Source: Desulfovibrio sp.
Lineage (GTDB): Bacteria; Desulfobacterota; Desulfovibrionia; Desulfovibrionales; Desulfovibrionaceae
Direction: 5' to 3'
Assembly (NCBI GenBank): GCA_020217165.1
Contig: JAIWOE010000220.1
Span: 1-5,909 of the forward strand
DNA length: 5,909 bases
Below, one piece after another: positions 1 to 5,524 of this stretch. A program made the position numbers and the translations under genes. The first letter of the stretch is position 1; each line of letters opens with the position of its first letter. Below the pieces are notes generated by a model, which did not search any database, had not been told where the DNA came from, and was given only the letters and a program-made list of their open reading frames with translations.

Positions 1-398
1 GCTTCAATCCCGTGGATCTGATGGAGCAGGGCCGGTACGCCGCCCGCCTGCTGCCAGCCCTGCCGTGGGGGGACCTGCCGGCCAAATGCGTCCTGAATCT
101 GAACTTTCCCGACCTGCCCATGGCAGAGTGCAAGCCGCTCATCCTGTGCCGGCACACGCGGGTGATGTGGGAAGATACCTACATGCATCGCCTGGACCCC
201 CGCGGGCGCCCCTATTACTGGCTGACGGGTGAGATTCCACCCCACAAACTCTCGGCGGACACGGACCGGGCCCTGCTCACCGCGGGGCACATCACCCTGA
301 CTCCCTTGAAGTTCGACTTCACGGACCACGAGACCCTGGCCATTCTGGAGCGGCGGATGGCAGCTTCCGGACCCGAAACAGACACCGAGCCACGTTGA
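1..398 (+). CDS. surE: 5'/3'-nucleotidase SurE, C-terminal part (5' end outside window)
   Basis: This is the 3' part of a SurE gene. The open frame runs in from the left edge (codons for FNPVD precede the first possible GTG at 12), so that GTG is not the real start. SurE is a cytoplasmic, metal-dependent phosphatase that removes phosphate from nucleoside 5'- or 3'-monophosphates and is linked to stationary-phase survival. The visible part matches the C-terminal half of the family: a stretch like LPAKCVLNLNFPDLP (the LNVN-P strand), then DPRGRPYYWLTG, then the DTD motif followed by a Gly and ITLTPLKFDFT, as in E. coli SurE (DPRG..YW, DTD, SVTPL). The metal-binding DD/N residues lie in the N-terminal half and cannot be checked. 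About 132 codons are present of a usual length near 250. The stop TGA (396-398) lies inside the -35 hexamer of the next gene's promoter. Confidence 0.93.
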   Translation, partial: FNPVDLMEQGRYAARLLPALPWGDLPAKCVLNLNFPDLPMAECKPLILCRHTRVMWEDTYMHRLDPRGRPYYWLTGEIPPHKLSADTDRALLTAGHITLTPLKFDFTDHETLAILERRMAASGPETDTEPR

Positions 399-425
399 CA
401 CAACTGCTTAGTCCTACTATATAAT
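395..425 (+). promoter_or_regulatory. sigma70-type promoter of the gap gene
   Basis: A perfect -35 hexamer TTGACA lies at 395-400. It is followed either by TATATA at 418-423 (17-nt spacer) or by the perfect -10 hexamer TATAAT at 420-425 (19-nt spacer). Both readings would start transcription near 430, giving a leader of about 60 nt before the gap ATG at 490. The AT-rich -10 stretch stands out in GC-rich DNA. The -35 overlaps the surE stop codon. No operator-like repeat was seen in the leader, so expression is probably strong and largely constitutive; that is inferred from the sequence match only. Confidence 0.8.
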
Positions 426-489
426 CAGCCTGTTTTCGACTGACGCGCCCCAACGCACGGGACCTTCCATACAGAAAGGGGAATTTCGC

Positions 490-1491
490 ATGGCCACCAA
501 GATCGCCCTGAACGGCTTCGGCCGCATCGGCCGCTACCTCGTCCGCCTGCTGGCTGATTCGTCCGACATTGAAGTTGTGGCAGTCAATGCCCGCTCGGAC
601 AACGCGTCCCTGGCGCATCTCTTCAAATACGACTCCATCCACGGGACCTTCAAGGGCGAGGTGAGTCACAACGACGTGGGGATTGTGGTCAATGGCAAGA
701 CCATCCGCATCACCCGCGACAATCTCAATGAATACTCCTGGGCCGACCTGGACATCGACATCGCCATCGAAACCACCGGCAAAATCAAGGATCGCGAAGG
801 CGCCCAGCCACATCTGGACCGCGGCGCGCGCAAGGTCATCGTCTCGGCCCCCTGCAAGGGTGTGGACCTGACCGTGGTCATGGGCGTGAACGACGGGCTG
901 TACGATCCCGCCGCGCACCACATTCTTTCCAATGCTTCCTGCACCACCAACTGCCTGGCGCCGGTGGCCAAGGTGCTCAACGACAACTTCGGCATCAGGC
1001 ACGGCCTGATGACCACCGTGCACTCCTACACCATGAGCCAGCGCATCCTGGACGGCTCCCACAAGGACCTGCGCCGGGCCCGCGCCGCCTGCATGAGCCT
1101 CATCCCCACCACCACTGGCGCGGCCAAGGCCGTGGGCCTGGTACTGCCGGAACTGGACGGCAAGCTGGATGGCATGGCCATCCGCGTGCCCACCGCCGAC
1201 GGCTCCCTGGTGGATCTGGTGGTGGAAGTGGAAAAGCCCACGACCCGGGACGAGGTGAATGCCCTGCTCAAGGCCGCGGCCGAAGGCCCCATGCTGGGCA
1301 ACCTGGGCTACTGTACCGAGCCCCTGGTGAGCGTAGACTTCATCGGCTCCACCTATGGCGGAGTGGTGGACGCGGAGCTGACTTCCGTGAAGGGTGGCAC
1401 CCAGATCAAAACCATCATCTGGTACGACAACGAAGCTGGCTTTACCAACCAGCTGCTGCGACTCATCCGCAAGGTTGCGGCGTCCCTGTAA
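490..1491 (+). CDS. gap: type I glyceraldehyde-3-phosphate dehydrogenase with NADP-type cofactor residues
   Basis: Complete 333-residue GAPDH, the usual length. It interconverts glyceraldehyde 3-phosphate and 1,3-bisphosphoglycerate with reduction or oxidation of NAD(P) in cytoplasmic glycolysis and gluconeogenesis. The Rossmann motif NGFGRIGR is at residues 8-15, the catalytic Cys151 lies in SNASCTTNCLAP, the base His178 in TTVHSYT, then PTTTGAAKA at 206-214 and the C-terminal WYDNE at 311-315. In Bacillus numbering, the NAD-selecting Asp32 after the Asn of AVN is Ala here (Ala34, sequence VNAR), and Leu187-Pro188 is Gly-Ser (residues 189-190). Ala at position 32 is as in the NADP-preferring gluconeogenic GapB of Bacillus subtilis, and Ser at 188 is as in chloroplast NADP-GAPDH. 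I infer use of NADP(H), possibly alongside NAD. RVPTADGS replaces the usual RVPTPNVS. A Shine-Dalgarno AAAGGGG (475-481) sits 8 nt before ATG. The gene has its own promoter and terminator, so it is probably monocistronic. An erythrose-4-phosphate dehydrogenase role is less likely. Confidence 0.96.
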   Translation: MATKIALNGFGRIGRYLVRLLADSSDIEVVAVNARSDNASLAHLFKYDSIHGTFKGEVSHNDVGIVVNGKTIRITRDNLNEYSWADLDIDIAIETTGKIKDREGAQPHLDRGARKVIVSAPCKGVDLTVVMGVNDGLYDPAAHHILSNASCTTNCLAPVAKVLNDNFGIRHGLMTTVHSYTMSQRILDGSHKDLRRARAACMSLIPTTTGAAKAVGLVLPELDGKLDGMAIRVPTADGSLVDLVVEVEKPTTRDEVNALLKAAAEGPMLGNLGYCTEPLVSVDFIGSTYGGVVDAELTSVKGGTQIKTIIWYDNEAGFTNQLLRLIRKVAASL

Positions 1492-1514
1492 GCTGCACCG
1501 AAGATTCGAAAGAC

Positions 1515-1546
1515 AAGCCGGGGCAGCCTTGGTCGCCCCGGCTTTA
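1515..1546 (+). terminator. rho-independent terminator of gap
   Basis: A perfect 10-bp inverted repeat pairs AAGCCGGGGC (1515-1524) with GCCCCGGCTT (1535-1544) around a 10-nt loop. It begins 24 nt after the gap stop codon. The following T run is short (TTTATGTC), so termination may be incomplete. The mrr start codon is only about 20 nt downstream, so some read-through could be what transcribes mrr. Confidence 0.82.
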
Positions 1547-1565
1547 TGTCAACACTGGAGGGGGA

Positions 1566-1946
1566 ATGCCCATCCCGGACTTTCAGTCCACCATGCTCCC
1601 ACTTTTGCAGCATCTTGCCGATGGGCACGCACATGACAATGCAGAAACCCACGCGGCGTTATGCCACTTCTTTTCCCTGACAGAAGAAGAGCAACAGCGT
1701 CTGCTTCCCAGTGGCAAGGCGAAGATTTTTTCCAATCGACTCGCCTGGGCAAAATCGTATCTCAAACGGTTTGGCTTGATCGCCAATCCTTCACGCGGCG
1801 CGTACGTCATCACGGCGAAGGGCTTGGCTTTGCTGCAGACTTCGCCCGGGCGTGTTGATCTCAGGTTGCTACAATCCATGGAGGGGGCCCCGGGCAATAC
1901 ACCGACGACCGATCCAGCCCCCCCTTCGGGGAGGGAATGCTTGTGA
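1566..1946 (+). CDS. Mrr N-terminal (winged-helix, DNA-recognition) fragment as read in frame
   Basis: As the sequence stands, translation from 1566 gives 126 residues. Residues 1 to about 95 match the Mrr N-terminal domain: MPIPDFQS, then LPLLQHLADG (11-20), FSLTEEEQQRLLPSGK (36-51), NRLAWAKSYLKRFGLI (57-72), and RGAYVITAKGLALLQ (77-91). In the family this domain binds DNA and senses the modified base. The last residues after about 118 are out-of-frame sequence and end at TGA 1944-1946. If not corrected, this product lacks the nuclease domain and should be inactive; it might still bind DNA, which is speculation. Confidence 0.8.
   Translation: MPIPDFQSTMLPLLQHLADGHAHDNAETHAALCHFFSLTEEEQQRLLPSGKAKIFSNRLAWAKSYLKRFGLIANPSRGAYVITAKGLALLQTSPGRVDLRLLQSMEGAPGNTPTTDPAPPSGRECL
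1918..1924 (+). repeat. seven-cytosine homopolymer at the mrr frameshift
   Basis: Seven consecutive C interrupt the interdomain linker of mrr exactly where the reading frame must change. Six C (or nine) would restore one open frame; the present seven lead to TGA at 1944-1946. C/G runs of this kind can change length by replication slippage and switch genes on and off, and they are also common places for sequencing error. The sequence alone cannot tell these apart. Confidence 0.6.
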
Positions 1947-2481
1947 AAACGGTCATCTTGATGATCCATTATCGCAAATAGAACAGTGCCACGCCGCGCT
2001 GGAGCACGCCCTGCAAGAGGAGTTGTTGGCCTTGGTGCGGCGGTCCTCGCCTGCTTTTTTCGAACGACTGGTGATCGATCTGCTGCTCAAGATGGGCTAT
2101 GGCGGCTCGTACACGGACGCCGCCCGAACCCTTGGCAGCACGGGGGACGGCGGGGTGGATGGCGTCATCAATGAAGACAGGCTCGGACTTGATACGGTGT
2201 ATGTTCAGGCAAAACGCTGGCAGGATTCGACGGTTGGCCGTCCTGAAATTCAAAAATTTGTTGGCGCCCTCATGGGGCGGTACTCCACCAAAGGTATTTT
2301 TCTCACCACGTCTTCATTTTCCAAGGAAGCGCGAGAATATGTTGCGTCCATTCCGTATCGAATCATCCTCATTGATGGCCAAGCCCTGAGCAACTATATG
2401 ATTCAATACGATGTTGGGGTTGCTGTGCACACAACGTATGCCATCAAACGAATAGCCATGGACTATTTTGAAGACGAATAA
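1925..2481 (+). CDS. Mrr catalytic-domain fragment in the shifted frame (no good start of its own)
   Basis: This is the C-terminal nuclease half of Mrr. The frame stays open upstream to a GTG at 1852, but residues encoded before about 1950 do not look like Mrr. Conserved blocks in order: a helical linker DDPLSQIEQCHAALEHAL, SSPAFFERLVIDLLLKMGYGGS, GDGGVDGVI carrying the catalytic Asp (residue 198 of the rejoined protein), VYVQAKRW carrying the QxK pair (Gln214, Lys216), VGRPEIQKFVGAL, TTSSFSKEAREYV, ILIDG and a terminal MDYFEDE. All expected active-site residues are present. I see no convincing start codon with a ribosome-binding site just after the shift; an AGAGGAG near 2012-2018 runs straight into TTG codons. 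Independent translation is therefore unlikely. Confidence 0.78.
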
Positions 2482-2519
2482 CCAGCCCCCTGCCTTTCCA
2501 TTCCTTCATCTGCTGTCCC

Positions 2520-2548
2520 TTGCGATTGCGCCGCCAATGGCGTAATGA
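2520..2548 (+). promoter_or_regulatory. possible promoter with a small palindrome, upstream of the histidine kinase gene
   Basis: In the 116-nt gap after mrr, TTGCGA (2520-2525) and TAATGA (2543-2548) are separated by 17 nt, a plausible weak sigma70 promoter. The palindrome CGCCA-A-TGGCG (2532-2542) fills the end of the spacer, where a repressor could bind. The arms are only 5 bp and no second copy is seen, so this is tentative. The rest of the gap (2482-2519 and 2549-2588) shows no terminator hairpin or other clear signal. Confidence 0.3.
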
Positions 2549-2597
2549 ATTCCTCGGGGGTGCGATCCATTGATTTCACCAAGCATTTGAGGATTTC

Positions 2598-4127
2598 ATG
2601 ACACATTCTCTCCAGCCGGAGACCCTTGAAGCGTGCCGGCGGGAACTTGAGGACCTGGCCAGGCGTTTTACGGAGGAGACGGAGCACCGTCGCGCCCTGG
2701 AACACCTGGTGGCCGAGCAGGAAGACCTGTACCACAGCATCCTGGATAATCTGCAGGGCGTGGCGCTGGAGTGCATCGGCAGCGATCATACCCTCCTCTG
2801 GGTCAGCAAGAACATTGAAGAAATGGTCGGCCAGCCACGCAAGGCCCTGGCCGGGCATCCGTGTTTTCGCGTCATCGAAGGGTTGGAAGCGCCCTGCCCC
2901 ACCTGCAGCGTCAAGGAGGCCCTGGCCAGCGGAGAAGTGCAACAATGCGAGCGCCTGGGCCCCAATGGCAGATCCTGGGCCGTGCGCAGCGTGCCCATCA
3001 AGGACGCCCAGGGCCAAGTGGAGAAGGTGCTCCACTTCGGCTACGACATCACGGAACTCCAGGCACGCGCCGCAGCCCTGGAGCGCTCCGAACAGGCGTA
3101 CCGCGCCCTGTTCGAGCAGGCGCCCATCGGCATCTACTCCGTGGACCTTGCGGGCAACTACCTGAGCATCAACCCCCGCCATGCCCTCATGTACGGCTAC
3201 GATTGCCCGGAGGAGATGCTCGCTGCCACCAGGGAATCCTCCAGAGAGCGGTTTGCAAACCCGGACCAGCGTGACGAACTGCTGTCCCTGGTGCGCCAGC
3301 TGGGGCGGGTGGCTGGCTATGAGTGCCTGATGACCCGCAAGGACGGCAGCCGATTCTGGACCTCGCGCACCGTGCGGGCCATCCACGACGAGCACGGCGA
3401 GCTTGCGGGCTACATGGGCTATGTGGAAGACATTCAGGAGCGCAAGCAGGCTGATGACCTGCGCCAGGACGTGGACCTCATCATGCGGCACGACCTCAAA
3501 AGTCCCCTCACCAGCATTATCGCCCTGCCGGAACTCCTGTTGCAGTCGGCCCGCCTGGAACCACAGGAGCGGGAAATGCTCCAGGCCATCCGCGCCGCCG
3601 GCCGGCGCATGCTGGAGATGATCAACTCTTCCCTGGTGCTCTTTCAGCTGGAGCGCGGGGAGTTCAAGCTGGACCATGAACCAGTGGCCCTGGTGGAGCT
3701 GGTGCGGCAGGTGGAGCGGGATCTGCAGGATCTCTTCATCTCCAAGGACGTCTCCTTGATGCAGGCCTACGACCCGTCCCCCGGGGCCATGATTGTATCG
3801 GGAGATCCAACCCTGCTGTATTCCTGTCTGGCCAACCTCATCAAAAACGCCCTGGAGGCCTCCCCGGAGGGGCAAGCCATCGGCGTGACCGGGCAACGCG
3901 ACGGCCGGGGCGTGACCCTGCGCATTCACAACCAGGGTCAGGTGCCGGAGGAGGTGAAGGATCGATTTTTCGAGAAATACGTCACCGCCGGCAAATCCGG
4001 CGGCACGGGCCTGGGCACGTATTCCGCCGCCCTGGCCGTGGGGGCCCATGGAGGCGCCATTGCCATGGACACGTCCGCCCGGGCCGGCACCACCATCACC
4101 CTGCGGCTGCCCGGCCATCCAGTGTAA
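2598..4127 (+). CDS. soluble two-PAS sensor histidine kinase (orphan)
   Basis: A 509-residue sensor kinase with no signal peptide or membrane segment, so it should sense a cytoplasmic signal. Order of parts: charged, probably coiled-coil helix (about 5-45); PAS 1 (about 45-155) ending in VLHFGYDITELQ; PAS 2 (about 163-285) ending in GYMGYVEDIQERK; dimerisation/phosphoacceptor helix with His298 in MRHDLKSPL; and an ATPase domain with N-box LANLIKNALE (411-420), HNQGQVP (444-450), FFEKY (457-461), GKSGGTGLGTYSA (465-477) and GTT (497-499). The G1 box has Asn445 where DxGxG kinases have Asp, a recurrent subtype in related bacteria. PAS 1 carries Cys89 and a CPTC pair (Cys100, Cys103), which may bind a metal or sense redox state (inference). 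The kinase has no receiver domain, and no response regulator is adjacent, so its partner lies elsewhere. Start: ATG with GAGGA (2589-2593) 4 nt upstream. The signal sensed cannot be told. Confidence 0.93.
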   Translation: MTHSLQPETLEACRRELEDLARRFTEETEHRRALEHLVAEQEDLYHSILDNLQGVALECIGSDHTLLWVSKNIEEMVGQPRKALAGHPCFRVIEGLEAPCPTCSVKEALASGEVQQCERLGPNGRSWAVRSVPIKDAQGQVEKVLHFGYDITELQARAAALERSEQAYRALFEQAPIGIYSVDLAGNYLSINPRHALMYGYDCPEEMLAATRESSRERFANPDQRDELLSLVRQLGRVAGYECLMTRKDGSRFWTSRTVRAIHDEHGELAGYMGYVEDIQERKQADDLRQDVDLIMRHDLKSPLTSIIALPELLLQSARLEPQEREMLQAIRAAGRRMLEMINSSLVLFQLERGEFKLDHEPVALVELVRQVERDLQDLFISKDVSLMQAYDPSPGAMIVSGDPTLLYSCLANLIKNALEASPEGQAIGVTGQRDGRGVTLRIHNQGQVPEEVKDRFFEKYVTAGKSGGTGLGTYSAALAVGAHGGAIAMDTSARAGTTITLRLPGHPV

Positions 4128-4154
4128 TGCGGTCCGCCGCCGGGGTTCCTGACG

Positions 4155-5045
4155 CTATTTGGCCAGAATCCGCAAGTATAAATCGCCCTTGAGGGGGCCG
4201 AACTTGCGCCCCAGCCCCTTGAGGCGGATGGGCCGGCCGAGCACAAAATCCGGCGGCAGGACCACTTCCACGGAGCGCGCCGTTTCCGTGACGCCCTGCT
4301 GCACCGTAAGGCGCACCTTGGCCCCGGGCCGCAGGTGCACCGCGGGCAGGTGCATGGTCTGCTCGTCATCCAGCCACCCGCGCACCCAGTGTTTGGCCGC
4401 TCCCCAGAGACCTGCGCTGAGGTCCAGGTCCAGCTTCTTGTCCCCCCATTCCACCCGCATGGTCCGGCCCGGTTTCTTGGGGGAGACGGTGGCGCCGGTG
4501 ACGGTCCTGGTTTTGGAGGTCTGGCCAGAGGGCGGTGGGGTGGGGCCGCGGTTGGTTCTGGGAGAGGCTCCGGGGGGAGCCTGTGTGCCGGCGCTGGCCC
4601 CGGCAGCCCTGGCATTGTTCACGGTGCTGGCGGGCCCGGCCCGGTTGCCCTGCCGGGCCTCACGATAAATGTCTTCAAAGACCTGCCGGGCGAAGGGGTC
4701 CGTGAGGATGTCCCGCAACACCTCTTCCCGGGAAGGGGGGGCGGTGCGCTGGCTGGAATCCTCCCTGCCGGGCTCCTTGGCGGACTCCTGGGCGCGTCCC
4801 TGCCGGGCCTGTTGCGCACCCGGGGACGAGGCCTTGCGCCGACCGGCGGCCTCGTCCTCCTCCAGGTACTGCTTGAGGAGCACATAGGCCTCGTTGAGGC
4901 GCTGGAACTGGCGGGCGGCGTGGGGATTGCCGGGATTCAGGTCCGGGTGCAGGGCAAAGGCCAACTTGCGGTAGGCAGCCTTCACCTCATCCAGGCTGGC
5001 GCCATCAGGCAGGCGCAAGAGGCGGTAGCCTTCGGCGCGTTGCAT
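4155..5045 (-). CDS. J-domain (DnaJ-like) co-chaperone with single C-terminal substrate-type domain
   Basis: A 296-residue protein of the Hsp40 type. The N-terminal J domain (about 5-65) has the helix DEVKAAYRKLAFALHPD with the essential HPD at 33-35, which stimulates DnaK ATPase, followed by NEAYVLLKQYL. Residues 66-195 are low-complexity, rich in Pro, Gly, Ala, Arg, Gln and Ser, and probably disordered, with a short predicted helical island REEVLRDILTDPFARQVFEDI (106-126). The C-terminus (about 235-296) resembles the last beta-domain of DnaJ/CbpA: VVLPPDFVLGRPIRLKGLG then KGDLYLRI. There is no Gly/Phe-rich region and no CxxCxGxG zinc finger, so it is not housekeeping DnaJ but a specialised type III-like or CbpA-related protein. 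It starts 5 nt after the ykgJ stop with only a weak AGG upstream, implying translational coupling. It is the last gene of a minus-strand operon and ends 27 nt from the convergent kinase gene, with no clear terminator between them. Confidence 0.9.
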   Translation of the reverse strand: MQRAEGYRLLRLPDGASLDEVKAAYRKLAFALHPDLNPGNPHAARQFQRLNEAYVLLKQYLEEDEAAGRRKASSPGAQQARQGRAQESAKEPGREDSSQRTAPPSREEVLRDILTDPFARQVFEDIYREARQGNRAGPASTVNNARAAGASAGTQAPPGASPRTNRGPTPPPSGQTSKTRTVTGATVSPKKPGRTMRVEWGDKKLDLDLSAGLWGAAKHWVRGWLDDEQTMHLPAVHLRPGAKVRLTVQQGVTETARSVEVVLPPDFVLGRPIRLKGLGRKFGPLKGDLYLRILAK

Positions 5046-5050
5046 GGATG

Positions 5051-5524
5051 TTAGCGCCTGTTCTGGCGACAGGTCGCCAGCAGGTGGGTCACGCGCAGGG
5101 CGTTGGGGCCGTCTTCCCGGTCCGTGGCCAGATCATGGACCGTCAGATACGTCAGGCCCGCCTCCCGGAATGCGTCGTGGGCGACCGCGGCTATACCCGG
5201 ACAGTCTTCCCGGGCTATCTCGTAACTGGCTGCGTCCTCCAGATTACCCCGGAAGAACGGCCAGGCGCGACACACATCCGGCCGTGCCGCATGCACGGAG
5301 CACCCCAGGCCCGGCGCAAAGAACACGCAATAGCCATCGGCACCGGCTCGCAGGGAGGGCAGGCGGCCGCGCCGCTCGGTCCATTCCTGCAAAAACGTCT
5401 CGGGGGTCATGGCCAGGTGGTCAGCCAGACGCAGCAGATCTTTTTCCGCCAGCACAATTCCCCCCACCCCCTGGCAGCAAATGCCGCAGCGGGTGCAGTT
5501 GAACACTGCATCCCAGGTGGTCAT
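5051..5524 (-). CDS. YkgJ-family cysteine-cluster protein
   Basis: A 157-residue protein of the YkgJ / CxxCxxCC family, whose members are thought to bind zinc or an iron-sulfur cluster; their reaction is not established. The diagnostic cysteines are all present: Cys10, Cys13, Cys16 and Cys17 in NCTRCGICC, then Cys66 (GYCVFF), Cys75 (GLGCSVH), Cys85 in RPDVCRAWPF, and Cys108 in DCPGI, eight in all. The open frame extends upstream to 5701, but I chose the ATG at 5524. It overlaps the previous gene's stop as ATGA (5521-5524), has GGAG (complement of 5532-5535) 7 nt upstream, and places the cysteine motif ten residues from the start, as is typical. It is the middle gene of a three-gene minus-strand operon, coupled to both neighbours. 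The context does not reveal a substrate. Confidence 0.9.
   Translation of the reverse strand: MTTWDAVFNCTRCGICCQGVGGIVLAEKDLLRLADHLAMTPETFLQEWTERRGRLPSLRAGADGYCVFFAPGLGCSVHAARPDVCRAWPFFRGNLEDAASYEIAREDCPGIAAVAHDAFREAGLTYLTVHDLATDREDGPNALRVTHLLATCRQNRR

Larger units (their letters stand above)
1566..2481 (+). pseudogene. mrr: Mrr-type type IV restriction endonuclease, split by a frameshift
   Basis: Two adjacent open frames together make one Mrr protein, an enzyme that cuts DNA carrying foreign methylation. The first frame gives the N-terminal winged-helix (Mrr_N) half; the second, shifted by one base, gives the PD-(D/E)xK-like catalytic half with its active-site residues intact. Dropping one base from the C7 run at 1918-1924 joins them into a single 304-residue protein, close to the length of E. 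coli Mrr, with a linker around residues 115-135. The break must lie between about 1885, where frame one is still Mrr-like, and about 1960, where frame two becomes Mrr-like. No other stop or frameshift is visible, so the lesion is recent, phase-variable, or a sequencing error. The start ATG at 1566 begins MPIPDFQS, the family's usual opening, behind a close-set GGAGGGGG (1557-1564). The catalytic half is AT-richer than its neighbours, a sign of horizontal transfer. Confidence 0.88.

Noticed and set aside
319..1062. 247-codon minus-strand open frame across the surE end and gap
   Set aside because: It is antisense to two well-conserved genes and crosses the gap promoter; no family resemblance.
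1557..1940. Near-repeats GGAGGGGGAATGC (1557-1569) and GGGGAGGGAATGC (1928-1940)
   Set aside because: They are short, imperfect, purine-rich strings; the first is the mrr ribosome-binding site. Not evidence of mobile-element target duplication.
1885..1960. Programmed ribosomal frameshift as the explanation for the split mrr
   Set aside because: No recognised slippery heptamer with a downstream structure is evident, and the shift needed is +1; I know of no programmed frameshifting in Mrr genes. Transcript slippage on C7 remains possible but is weaker than mutation or error.
1937..1981. 14-codon reading frame ATG CTT GTG... behind GGGGAGGGA, just after the mrr frameshift
   Set aside because: It has a good-looking ribosome-binding site but is in the third frame, so it cannot restart the Mrr catalytic half, and the peptide resembles nothing known.
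2463..4118. 551-codon open frame on the minus strand opposite the histidine kinase gene
   Set aside because: It is long only because GC-rich codon bias removes stops in the antisense frame. Its translation is full of His, Gly and Gln without recognisable domains, while the plus strand encodes a complete kinase.
4128..4154. Possible bidirectional terminator between the convergent kinase and J-domain genes
   Set aside because: The 27-nt gap holds only tiny GC self-complementary stretches, with no adequate stem-loop and no T run on either strand.
4335..5054. 239-codon plus-strand open frame opposite the J-domain gene
   Set aside because: The translation is Gly/Ala/Leu-biased with no motif, and the minus strand has a clear HPD-containing J domain and an operon-consistent start.
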